A DNA stretch of 64,000 bases from the NCBI GenBank assembly GCA_029207755.1, contig JARCOQ010000003.1, positions 44,350,144-44,414,143 of the forward strand, written 5' to 3'. The translations under genes and the position numbers were made by a program. This document shows positions 51,780 through 62,757 of this stretch, in pieces. How positions within the stretch are numbered: the stretch's first letter is position 1; every line of letters starts with the position of its first letter. The DNA is from Chamaea fasciata. Taxonomy: Eukaryota > Chordata > Aves > Passeriformes > Sylviidae. The notes beneath the pieces are model-generated. The model was not told where the DNA came from. It was given only the letters and a program-made list of their open reading frames with translations, and ran no database searches.

Positions 51780-54700
51780 TTAACCTTTCAACACTTTAAA
51801 AAAGAAAAGCTGAAGTGCTAAGCCCCTTAGGCAGCAAAAGACAGGCACTCGGTCTTCAGAAGATGCCCAGCAAAGGGTAGCGTACAAATTCTTTTGTATG
51901 ATCTTCACATAGCAAGTTAAAAAGAAAAAAGAGCTTTGGTGCATGAGAATTCTGACATTCACTGAAAGCTGTTGCATTGAAAGATTCTGGCTACAGGAGA
52001 CTTAGATTTATCCAGGAAACAAAAATACTCCCAGTGCCTAAACTCTGCCAGAAGACACCATCATCTTGGGAAGCAATGGAAGAAGCCTTCATCAGGCATC
52101 CAAGACTGCCCACAAAGCTCTGCTTCATGGCACATGCTCTTCCCACTGGAAAAAAAGACCAGTCTCACACCTTATAGACATTGAAAGGTGATTAGCAGCA
52201 GACTGTATTGGCTCTGGGGCAAAGGATGGTGTGTCAGCTAATCATTAACTCTGTGTCTTTGGTCCCTGGTTCCTGTGAAGCTTCACAAGAGCACAGATGT
52301 ACTGCATCTGCAGGCATGCCAAAAAGGGTGATATTCTTTGATATTAGCAAAAAATAATGTGGTCTTCCAAGGAAAATGCAGTTAAGTTCCCCCAAATGAA
52401 GATAATCAATGCTGCTCCAGTGAACTACTCTTTCAGCAGCATGTCTTCAAAAACCAGTGATAGTCTCCACAAATTCTTTGGTGACTTCATATACTATGAC
52501 GACCTCCAAATACTTTGAATTTACAAAACCACTCCTGCATCAATTAATAACAAAGTTTGTGGTGTCTCCCCCTGAGACCCACATCACCTGCAACATTACA
52601 GGAGCTGAGCAGGTAGAATTTGAACACTCAGATTTTAAAAAAAAAGGAAAGGCAATGAAGACTCTTGAGTCTGACCCATTGCTGGTTCTGTCAGACTGCA
52701 ATCTGTTTTTTTCTTTAAAATCAGGGTGAGATCACTGGTTTTTTAAACATGTGCTGCCCAGGGTAAGAGATATCCATCTATGAAAAGACCCAAAGTCTAA
52801 TGACAAATACTGTCAGGCCTGCTGAAGATCATCAAGGGCAATGCAGCAGTGAAAACACTGCTCCCGACTGACAAGGCCCTAACACTATTCTGGAAACAAC
52901 CAAAATAAAGAGAAAAATTCTACCCAGGAGTCAGGTTTTTTTCCCTGCTTCACATTTTATGACCAAAAGCATGGGGAAAGCACTGCCCCAGTATCAATAC
53001 ATTCCATCCCAGGGGCTGTGTTCCCTTTAGAAAATCAACATAACTGATGAGCAGTTACTTTCATGGTTGCCCAGAGAAGCCTGGAGGGTGGCAGGGCACC
53101 CCAGTCACATCATCTGACTTCCTGAACATATGGTTACCACATAGCTAGCTCCTGCCAGGCATGTCCTCCTCTGCTTTCTGGAAATCAGCTCCCAATTAGA
53201 AAAAGGAGGATACAGCCAACAGATCTGCTCTAACCACCAAGAGTTGGAGGGTCAAAAGAATGCTTTAGAAGGCTGCATTGTTTTTAAGGATGAGGCAGCT
53301 GTCCACAACAGGGCTACAACTTTCTCTCTGTAAAGTTCCTCTCCAATTTGCAACTGTTTTATCAGGTTATCAAGCATTCACAGTTTGCAATCCAACGTCT
53401 AGGATGGACACTGACTCACTGCATTGCCTTCTAGGCTGTTTCCCTTATTTATGCCTGCGCTAATACCTTTGACCCAGCTTTCCTATTTGCATGATGACAT
53501 CACTGAATTTCAGGCACTACAGTTTGGGCAGATTACAAAGTTTTGACAGAACAGAGTTCCTTTTAAAGTTTCTACCCAACAGCAAGCTAGTTTTCTGAAA
53601 GATTGCTTCTTACATTTTCAATGCAGAAGGTATTTACGAACTGCAGGACTGCCAGCAGAGCAATTAACCCAGTGCTTGAGAGCTCATGTTATTGCTTTTA
53701 GTTGGGGGGGAAGTTGTGCCTCAAATCTATTCAGTTATAGAAAGTGCCTTTAATACTTCTTTCTTTTGGTAGGTTTAATGATTTATAAGCAGATCCACAG
53801 TTGGTTGATGTCTGATTTTTCCTGATTACATTAGTAACTAGCACTGGTTAGCCAACTAATCTAAAATTAATGTGACGTAGAAAAGAAGCAAGCTTCAGAG
53901 CTTCAAACAAAATTCCGATAAAACACCCACCCAATTACTACCAAAACAATCATACTATCCTAAACCTTACCTTCTCCCTTCCTTTGGCACTGTCCCAATG
54001 TCCTGCTCTTGACTGCTTAGGTTTCCATGAGGAAAGGACCATGCAGAGTAAATTACAGGATCAGGACTTCAGGCTGTGAGTTTGCAGAAGCAGAGGCTTC
54101 ATCTTGACAGATTCTTCAGAGTGCCACACACATCTCTGCTGATACAGAAGTAATAATAATAATTTCATGCTAAGAATTCTGCCAGTGCCAATGGCCAGTA
54201 AATAACATCCCTACAAAGAAGTAAAGAAGGGCCCTTAGTTGTGTCAGACAACTTCTAACATAAGCCAAGGAACCTGGTGTTAAAGCTCAAACCTTTAGAT
54301 GGAGAGATAAAAACAAATGAAACACAAAACGAACAGCAATCCCTCATGGTTATGCAAATTGAGGTGTCATTATACCAAGCACTCCAACTAGAACTCAATA
54401 AATGTGGAAGCAGTAACCTGGGGTCAGATGGGGCTTCCCTTCTTTATATAGGCAGAAACTTCCACCTCCTCTGTGCTAAGAGCTGGCAGTCTTCCTCATT
54501 GTAACTTACAGGACCAGGCTGTTTTATACCAGGCCAATGTGTCATGAAAATAAATCTTCATCAAAACCAGACTGTTCCCACCAGTAATGAAATGCTGCTG
54601 TCAATTGATTAGGTGTGTACTATCAATGAAAAACAACAAGGAAGCGTTTCTCAAAGAACATGCTTGCTCAAGAATCCCTTTTCTTCATTTCTCCATTTAA

Positions 54701-55902
54701 TTAGTCATTGCATTATAATTCACAAATTCATGCAATAATCATTGTCATTTTAATCATCTAATCTGACTGTACATTCTTTCTCATTAAATAATATTAAGTA
54801 CAACAAGAGATAATAACCAGGTTGTTTCAGAGCTTCAGGGAAATGCTCTTTTACATACATGCCAAAACAGGCAAATACTGGTTTTTCACAGCAAATTTCT
54901 GTATCTTCCAGGCTATGTTACAGGGTGTAACATGGCCAGAGTGACCTAAGAAAGGAGAAGCAGCATGGTTTTCACACAGTATCTTTTATTAAACAGCTTT
55001 CTCTAGATGTTGTCATGTGTTGAGCAGACTGAAAAATTTCTTACTAACAAGATGAATGTTTGGAAAAATGCTGATTGACGGCTACAAGGGTGCAAAATTT
55101 CCATTTACTTGTATAGCACACATACACTTTACCTCCCCACAAACATTGACCAGGAAGCAGAGAAAAAACACTTTTGAGATGTAGGAGTAGTTAAGATTCA
55201 GTTTTGAGTCAGGGTGCCACTACAATCCGAACAGCTGCCTCCAAGGCATGAGAGAGACAAAGTATAAGATCAGCTCACTTCATGTCAGCTGCAGGATCAC
55301 AACAGGGTGAGTAGATTTTGTCAACTCCAGCTAAAATTCAACCAGCACTGAAATTGCATCCTGTCACCAACCTATATCTCACCTCTTTATTTTTTTGGTT
55401 GGCTCTCCTCACATGACCCATTACAGGCAGAGTCCAACTCCAGGCAAAATCTCAAGATGCAGATTTCACTTCCACCCTCCTGCAGTTAACTGGTGCATTC
55501 CTTTCACTCCAGCTAGCAAAACTCACCCAGAAAAATCACAGCTGGGCAGGGGAAAACTTCTCTTGCATGCCTGGGAATCAGATGCGGTTGCATTTTGTTG
55601 CAGAGTTTAAGTTGTACAATGCAGCTTGCATATCTATATACCTAGTTTGTGTTGAGGGATGGAGAGAAAGAGGAAAATACTCCTAATCATGTCATCACAA
55701 CAATTTAAACACACAGGATTTTAAAAATCCAAAATTAGGTATTATCAGTAGAAACACATTGCACCGCTGCTCCACTGAGCCTGTCTTATACACCATACCA
55801 AATCTATCTGGACAAAATGCTGCATTGCATCACCTCACCAGACAGGAAGATTCTAAAAATTAAGATTTTGCAGAGTGAGCTTGCACAAAATGTCTGTGCA
55901 AA

Positions 55903-55917
55903 ACTGCCCCCTGCTGT
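55903..55917 (-). promoter_or_regulatory. CTCF-like site
   Basis: The plus strand reads ACTGCCCCCTGCTGT, which fits the reverse of the CTCF consensus CCASYAGRKGGCRSY at 14 of 15 positions. It lies about 4 kb beyond the proximal TOMM20 polyadenylation site, a plausible boundary between the gene and the desert. Binding is not shown by sequence alone. Confidence 0.45.
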
Positions 55918-58900
55918 TTAGATTGAGACCTGCTCAAGTAAATGATTGTGCGACCAAATCAGTTTTCAGCTGTAAGGGTCCAACATGCAAAGAGGCAGAA
56001 CTGACTTCATCTGTTTTCTGCCTCCATGCACACTAGAAATTTCATACACAAAAGCCACTCACAACTTACTTGCAGCATGGACCATCTCAAGAGATCCGTA
56101 GGCTGAAGCAACACTGTGCCAGCTACAACACTCACTGTTAAGCAACTTTCCCACCGTGGGTGAGCACCATCAGACACCCTCTCGTCCCAAAGGTGAGTCG
56201 AGAACTTCTCAGGGTGCAAGGGAAATGATGAAATTGTGAGTGAGCACTGCAGGAACTATATGCCTGGAGTCAAAAGCTTATAGCTCAGAGGCCTTTAAGA
56301 GTTAAGGACTGTTAAGTTACAGGAATGATTGGAAAACAATAGCAAGCTCATTAGCCCCTGCTGCAGGGAAAGAAGAGACAAGACGGATTCACATGGAAAC
56401 CACCTTACTTTGAAAAAGCTGCCAATTATCTAGAGCCAGCAAATTGGACAGTTTGGTACAAAAAATAACACAGAAGGGCCAGCTGTTTTCCCCAGCTTCA
56501 CTCGCACATTCATACACGGGATGTGGCAAACTCTGCCCTGTGAGAACAGCATTAGACATCCACATTTTCTTTGGGAAGTTCGAGTTTGGTACAAATGCAG
56601 AAAACAAGCACAGTTACCCCAGACTAGTTCAGTTTCCAGAGCACCTCTGATGAAAGCTAGCCCAGTCCTTGTGAATTAAGCACAAGTTTCAGCTCTTTAC
56701 AATAGGCCTTTGGTCAGTGCCCAGAGAATACTGGAAGCTGTGCTGGTCACTGTAAACACAGTAACTAAAAACCAACCCCAAACTTGGGTACAACAGAAGC
56801 CTTGAAGAATTTTTTCTTCTCACATCAACCCTTTTTATGTCCGTACGTTTAAAAACACAGAAGCATGGGTGTGCAGCACAACGTGCCTTTGAAACAATCA
56901 CTAAAAGCACTTAGTGACCACTTCAAAGATTCCCTTGATGTTTAACTCATGTTAACTGTGACACAACAGTCATGTAGGGCCACTGTTCAGCCTAAGGGAC
57001 TTTAAACACACCATCAACAGATGTACAAATGAAACTTTGGAAAGATTCTTTTGAGTGCATAAATAGCTGGAACTTTGATGATGGCTGGCTGGCCTCCTAC
57101 ACAGCAGGGCTGGGACTTCTCCATTTTTCATGTGAAGGGCAACAATAATATTGTGTCAGCCCCCAGGGAAAGGAAATTAGTACCAGATGATTCAGTGTGT
57201 GCCTGACCACTCCGGTTTTGGATTTGATTCCATTATCTAGAAAACTTAAATGTGACACATCAAAGGTAGTCCTGCATGATAATGAAACTAGCTGGGTGGG
57301 GTTTTTTCTCTGAAAGCTGCCCGAGAAGCTCATAACCGATGACAGAAGACTTCCCAACACAAAACTAACAGACCTCTCAGTTTCTTTATAAGAAATCCTT
57401 TTAGTGCTGAAAACAAGTTCCTTGTTCTTGGAGAAGCACAGAAGGGAAGATGGCTCTTTCTGGGAGATGGACTAGTAGTTTAACCTGCAGTAAAGCAAGA
57501 TTACCCATCTTATCCTCCAGCAGCTATGTGCTCCATAGCAGCAAATCCACAACTGGAATTGTGGATCACTTCCACACTTTTTTCATTTGCACATGTGAAA
57601 AGAAACGTACAGCACTATGCACAGCTAATGCAACGGCATTACTACTGTTGATGCAGGGACGTCCATCGTTACCACCACGTTTCTGATGACCTGCACTTTG
57701 CTGGTGTCTGAAAGCAGTGTCTTTGAGTCTGAAACACCTGTGGACTGTGCATGATTAAGCTATACCTCTGTCAGCCTGCCACTCTTGGAGCAACAGCAAA
57801 TTTGCATTCTATACAGTATCTTCCAAGTCTTCACAACTGTACAGTATTAGCTTCACTGGGACATTTGGGGAGAAGAAAAAAAATTCGAGTTTTGTTAAAA
57901 GGATTCAGCATTCCACTCTATTAGTCCAAGGCACTCAAAAAAGGTATCAGAGCTTGCATACTAACCAGGTACCTCTGGGTTAACAGATATTAGAGTAAAT
58001 TTGCATTTAAGGCTACATTTAAACCTATGCTATCTTAAATTTTGTTTGCATCTAACTTTTCAGGGTCAAGAAAATGAAAAGGGTTAGAGCAATATGTGTG
58101 TCTGTGATGCTTATTACAGCAAATATCATTTATAGACATAATCAGACTGTCACCAAGTCTTCCGTCAAAATCAGAACTGACACCCAGGTTTGCTGACACC
58201 CACTTCAGGAGAGCTTTGTTGTAAGCTAAAGTGTGAATTCAAATTGTCATCATTATACCAGAGTGTAGAAAAATGCTCAGGTTTGACAGAAGGGTGCTAC
58301 TTTTGTCTTGTGCTGTTTGTTTTTCAAGGCAGAATGGAAGTTTTATTCACCTTAAAACAATGTTAGAAACTGAACTAAAAAGATATGCTGAAGTGACCAG
58401 CAAAACAGAAGGTAAATATACTAGCACTTCTGTCAACATAACCTGAGAATTCCTACTTTTTACTTATAAGGGTTAGAAGGGAAAAGAAAAACTCCTTTTA
58501 AAAGCCTCATTAAAATCAGAACCTTCTGTAATTTCACAGTATTTTTAATAAGTGCAAAATAACTCTGTCCCTGTAAAATAAATTAGAAGGAAAAGAGCAT
58601 GCTGGCCCTTGTCCCCTGAAGAATATGGCTACTACGTTTTACTTTTACCTTATGCTACCTAAACAATTCAAGCACAAAGACTGAACTACATCCAGTCATT
58701 TAAGACATGTTTGTTGATACCAGTCACTAACTTCAATATTTATCACATTACAGAAAATTTTAATAGCACCTCAAATCTTTGGAAATAATGTTTTCAAGGG
58801 CTTAAGGGGAAAATACCTATTCTATAGGCAAACCATCTCGGCAGAATGACTGAGTAAGAGCCATTTCTACTCCCAACCTCAGGTATTGACTGCTAGGTCA

Positions 58901-59563
58901 CCATCAACTATCCACTTTACCTCTCAAAAATCCTGTGTGAGGCAATTTCTGAACCACTGAGGAGAATCTGCCTTTGAAGAAACTTGCACAAGGCTGAAAT
59001 GAGACAGAGCTGGCTAGAGTGCTCTCAAAGTACCTCACTTGTAACGAGACTATGCCACCTTGTACATTACTATTTATCTAGCAGCATCATTAATACAAAC
59101 TGTCAGCTGGTCTGACAGACACCTCAAAGCATCCTCAAGTTAAAAATCTGTCACTGTGCCAAAAAGATAAAGCTACATGGTAAATTGTTTCTTCTGCTAC
59201 CTGAGTGCTGATAGCACAAACCCAGAGAATAGCAGAAGCCAGTCTGTTTTGAGATTTAGAAGATCCTACTCATGAAAAACTTGCTTTCTTAAGTACACTT
59301 CTACTCACTTCAGCCTGCTGTATATTATTTGTCTCCTTTCCATTGGCAAAGCAAAATTCTCCACACCATACTGAAATTGTACAACATCTAATTCCATTAG
59401 CTTTTGCTATTTATCCCAGGGATATGATTGTCTTACCTACCTTATCAGTGCAGTTATTTTTTTTTTCTTAAGGCAAATGCCTTTAAAGACTCTTAACCAT
59501 TTGCTATGATCTTGAAGACTACAGACTGAAGTGTCAGCTATCTTGCAAAGTTTCAGGCTTTCC

Positions 59564-59578
59564 AAAAAAAAAAAAAAA
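59564..59578 (+). repeat. A15 homopolymer
   Basis: A run just left of the proximal TOMM20 polyadenylation site. In a longer TOMM20 3' UTR it would be transcribed as a U tract. Confidence 0.95.
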
Positions 59579-59962
59579 CCCAACCCCTGTGCTCTTAAAA
59601 TCTGCCAAGGTTCTATTCCAAACAGCTTTGTTTCAGACACCTGTATTAATAGAGCTTTCAAGTTTGCCAGTAATTTTGACTTGATCACTTTACATATTTT
59701 TGTTCCCGACAGAAACGGATTTGTCATTCTTTCTGCAGTCAGTCATCTATTACCACTGTGATTTGCATCTCTTTCTAAGGTGAACTGTTACTGTTTAAGT
59801 GATCATAGATTTATTTTCTCATGAAATTACACAAGGTTTTAAACTTAATCAAAAGCATTGGAAGACCAGCCATAACATTAAAAATAAATTTTAATGTTGT
59901 CATTTTTTAGATCATTTGCTCTGACACCCAAACATTCTGGATTTTAAAGTAGTACTATAGGG

Positions 59963-59989
59963 ACACACAAGTGCAGATAAATCTTTATT
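59963..59989 (-). terminator. Proximal TOMM20 polyadenylation signal with GU-rich downstream element
   Basis: On the minus strand a canonical AATAAA occupies 59989-59984. About 13 bases further down is TTGTGTGT (59970-59963), a GU-rich element at the usual spacing for CstF binding. Cleavage would fall at about 59983-59971. The combination is better formed than the other AATAAA copies I saw in this direction. Confidence 0.6.
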
Positions 59990-60338
59990 GCCATAACTTC
60001 CGTTTTTTCAAAAATGAGCATTGGGTTTTTAATAGGTCGTAGTTTTATGTCTGTATATGTACAACATTACAACTGCGAATTTTAATAATCATGACGTTAG
60101 TGATACTTTGATAACTCAACACAGTGTATTTATAAAATGAATTCTTATCAAAATACACTTTTCACTGGGATAATAAATAAAATCCTGCGAAACCCACCTA
60201 CACAAAGTTAATTTTAACTCTGGTAGAACCCGATGTGGTACACAGTCCATTAACTACTAATGTTTGCCCCTTTATCCCCCTACTGATGCTCATCTTCTGG
60301 GGTAAGAAAACTTTTTTTCCCCCCGTTGTGGTGTGACC
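59971..60338 (-). other. TOMM20: TOMM20 3' untranslated region, proximal form
   Basis: This A+T-rich stretch runs from the stop codon to the first well-formed polyadenylation site, about 370 bases. It carries a Pumilio-type motif (TGTACATA on the minus strand, 60063-60056). The human TOMM20 3' UTR is considerably longer as I recall it, so a longer form reaching further left is likely. Other AATAAA signals in the right direction lie at 59815-59810 and 58347-58342. The proximal end is inferred from sequence only. Confidence 0.6.
60056..60063 (-). promoter_or_regulatory. Pumilio response element candidate in TOMM20 3' UTR
   Basis: The minus-strand octamer TGTACATA fits the Pumilio consensus UGUANAUA exactly. 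Yeast Puf3 targets mRNAs of mitochondrial proteins. A functional site in this vertebrate gene is only an inference from one short match. Confidence 0.35.
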
Positions 60339-60383
60339 TCATTCAACATCATCTTCAGCCAAGCACTGTGCATTTACAATTCT
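60339..60383 (-). CDS. TOMM20: TOMM20 exon 5, terminal coding part
   Basis: The acceptor CTTACAG is at 60389-60384. The coding part is 14 codons, RIVNAQCLAEDDVE, then TGA. The human tail reads RIVSAQSLAEDDVE, so two serines are replaced here: codon 135 is AAT (60374-60372) and codon 138 is TGC (60365-60363). The acidic terminal hexapeptide is unchanged. The exon continues into the 3' untranslated region. The intron upstream (60384-61492) is 1109 bases and contains nothing else I can identify. Confidence 0.94.
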   Translation of the reverse strand, partial: RIVNAQCLAEDDVE

Positions 60384-62757
60384 CTGTAAGAAGGAGAAAA
60401 ACTCATTCACAATTACATAAAATTGACAGTAGGCAACTGATTATCAAGCAATGGAATTTTACACTGAACATTAAGCAGTGTAATTACTGAACAAACTGAT
60501 TAAAGTTAAAAATGGCAATCTATTTGACTAAGTTTTTGAAGTCAGTTCCACAGAAATTACATACAGTGCAATACCTAACAAAGCCAAAGTCAGATAAACA
60601 ATATTCTGTCAACCTCACGTGATGACCTCTGTGTGATTTCTGGCACCATTCTCTTAGGAAACATTTTTGTTCAATCATTTCCCCAACTGTTACATCTTGT
60701 GCACCTGACACTTTCCAGTGTTACCACTGGACCTTAATCTGAAATGTAACCAGGCCTGAGCTGGAAGAAGAGCCAACTGATTCCTAGCACTGAATCTCTG
60801 CTTTATATCAGGTAAGGGAGTCCCCTTGTAGTTCTAAGAATATAAAACATATCATTTATTTTATAACAGACTCACCTGCCAGCATATTAACAACACTATC
60901 TACTCAGTACTCAGACTAAAATGGGAGGGCATTTTATATATAGGGCTACTAACACTTTTATCATCAGGGAAACTCCCAAGCTTCCAAAATTGTCACAGGT
61001 TCTGCTGCTAGTTAACATCTTGTCCATAGTCTATAGCTGTCCCCAGAAGCAACAGGGTAGCAAAAACAACAGATTCATTTTGATGAACTTTCACAGCACT
61101 TACACACACTTGTAGGTAAGTATATTTAAAAAAAACCCAAAAACTCAAGACCCAGTGCAATAAAGTTACTGTTTTTCCAATCCCCCCACCTGTATTTGGG
61201 AAACATTGGATCACTTATAGTCAGAGCTGTGGTCAGATGCCTTTACTTCAAGAGCTTAGCATACCCTACACACAAGAGAAATTTTGTATTTCCATTTTAT
61301 CCTGATGGCTACTAATGCTACATTATGATTTTTAAATCCACTTTTTAACATCTCAGGTGGAAAAAAAAAAAAAGCTTCTTTTGATCTGACACATTAACCA
61401 ACAGATTACAAAACTCGATACTCAAGACTGGTGCAGTGGATAAAGTATTTCAGTTGTTTCCATACCAAACCAACAGGGAATGTTTCACATACCTGGCTTA
61501 TTGTAGGGAGCTTAGTTAGAAGCATTTGAAACACTGGTGGTGGAAGAGTCTGCTGTAGAACTTGTAGTAGCTGCTGCGGCTGCCCACACACAGCAATGGC
61601 ATTGGTCAAGTGATCAACACCTTTTTCATATTCACCTGTGTGACAGATTACACAATGCTTTGAAATCAACCATCTTCCACACTGTAACACATTTTACATA
61701 AGACATCCACCAAGAGTGGATTAAATTGTGGTGAATCAATCCACACTAAGCTCATCTCCCTCCCTGATGGACTTTCTGAACACACAAGGATAGAAACGAA
61801 AAAGCAGAGTTTCCTAGATGAATATGACTCCCCAGAATTTCTTCCTGTACAAAAATCATCTTCTAGCAAAGGTAGAAAGAAATTATTTTACAACCTACCC
61901 TTTGGAAAAAAAAAAAATTATTACCTTGAGCTAGTAATTCCTCTCCAAGCTGAATCTCTTCAAGGAAAAACTTCTGAACTGCTTCAGCATCTTTCAGATC
62001 AGGCAACTATAACACCCAGAGTAAAAGTTAAATTGCCTCTTAACACCAGCTAATAAAAAGTTAGCAGAAAATATTCCCAACTGAAATTGAACATGCACAC
62101 AACCCTATTGTTACACTGACGTTGGCAAAAAAACCAAGGGTTACCACTAAGTTAAATGTACACAGAATGTTTTTGAAAGTCAGACTCAGGTTTCATAACA
62201 CTGCATCACAAATCTGTGGAGAGACAGAGCCTGAAATGCCTCTACTCAGTTTATTAAGTACATCATTTAAGAGCAAATATAAATTCTAAGGTCCATTGTG
62301 TTTATAAAAATTGTATTTCTTGTAATTGTTTAAGAGAAATCTTTTCTTTCTGGATCCATTAGTAAAAATGAAAATGAAATCAAATACTTATTGCAAAACA
62401 ACCTATCAAGTTCAGTTATAAGTGTATCCCATTGATAATTTTAAGTCTGAAAAGTCCTTGTTCATATTAAAAAGGGGAAAACACCATCAAATCATGCAGT
62501 GAATGTTGCACTTTCTAATACAACTCCTCTATCTGACACAAAAAAGGAACAACCATAGAATCATTTCTGAGCATTAGAAAAACCTAAAGACTGCATATTT
62601 GCAGGAGTGTTCGTAATCCTGGAATCAGGACAAATCTTTAAGTCAAACTTACAAATAATACAAGTGAAACACCTTTCAAAATAGCAGTGCATTACTGAAC
62701 ACAGTATTACCTTGGAAAGTCCTGCTCTCTCTTTGGCAAGCTTCTGTTTCTTCCTTC
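60339..62757 (-). CDS. TOMM20: TOMM20, mitochondrial import receptor Tom20 (exons 2-5; exon 1 outside window)
   Basis: Tom20 is the outer-membrane receptor of the TOM complex that recognises amphipathic mitochondrial presequences and passes precursors to Tom22/Tom40. Joined exons 62757-62711, 62006-61925, 61635-61493 and 60383-60339 read in one frame from the last base pair of codon 41 to a TGA stop at 60341-60339. With the 40 codons expected upstream this gives 145 residues, equal to human. The presequence-groove residues known from the rat structure are all present: Phe70, Leu71, Ile74, Glu78, Glu79, Val109 and Leu110. The TPR-like segment (EYEKGVDHLTNAIAVCGQPQ, residues 85-104) and the acidic C-terminus AEDDVE are intact. 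Residues 42-134 match human Tom20 as I know it; residues 135 and 138 differ (Asn and Cys for two Ser). Four GT-AG introns and conserved phases exclude a processed pseudogene and argue for an active gene. The N-terminal anchor and start codon cannot be judged because exon 1 is beyond the right edge. Confidence 0.97.
61493..61635 (-). CDS. TOMM20: TOMM20 exon 4
   Basis: This 143-base exon supplies the last two bases of Gly84 and then 47 codons (residues 85-131), from EYEKGVDHLTNA through the proline-rich LQQTLPPPVFQMLLTKL helix to TISQ. The acceptor is CACACAG and the donor CAG|GTATGTG at 61492. This is the TPR-like core of Tom20 with groove residues Val109 and Leu110. The short 289-base intron upstream keeps exons 3 and 4 close together. 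Confidence 0.97.
61925..62006 (-). CDS. TOMM20: TOMM20 exon 3
   Basis: This 82-base exon codes for 27 residues beginning LPDLKDAEAVQKFF (residues 57-83) plus the first base of the Gly84 codon. The acceptor AG is at 62008-62007 and the donor is CAAG|GTAATA. It holds the first helix of the receptor domain, including groove residues Phe70, Leu71 and Ile74 and the acidic pair Glu78-Glu79. On the minus strand the donor is followed at once by a T12 run (A12 at 61906-61917 on the plus strand). Confidence 0.96.
62711..62757 (-). CDS. TOMM20: TOMM20 exon 2
   Basis: This 47-base exon begins with two bases that complete a split Arg codon (residue 41), followed by 15 codons reading RKKQKLAKERAGLSK. The acceptor is TTACAG just above 62757 and the donor is AAG|GTAATA, with GT at 62710-62709. 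The exon encodes the basic linker between the membrane anchor and the cytosolic receptor domain and ends in phase 0, so the next exon starts on a whole codon (Leu57). Confidence 0.95.

Larger units (their letters stand above)
51331..59962. other. A+T-rich intergenic and possible extended TOMM20 3' UTR
   Basis: From about 52 kb stop codons become frequent in all frames and few open frames exceed 70 codons. No coding exon is recognised. The part right of about 57.6 kb could belong to a long TOMM20 3' UTR, given downstream AATAAA copies on the minus strand (59815-59810, 58347-58342). An ATTA/TAAT-rich block lies at 54.69-54.80 kb. Confidence 0.55.

Noticed and set aside
60520..60711. 63-codon minus-strand frame in TOMM20 intron 4 with a Cys-rich CTVCNFCG stretch
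   Set aside because: It could suggest a zinc-ribbon exon, but it is not flanked by good splice sites in phase with exons 4 and 5 and matches nothing known.
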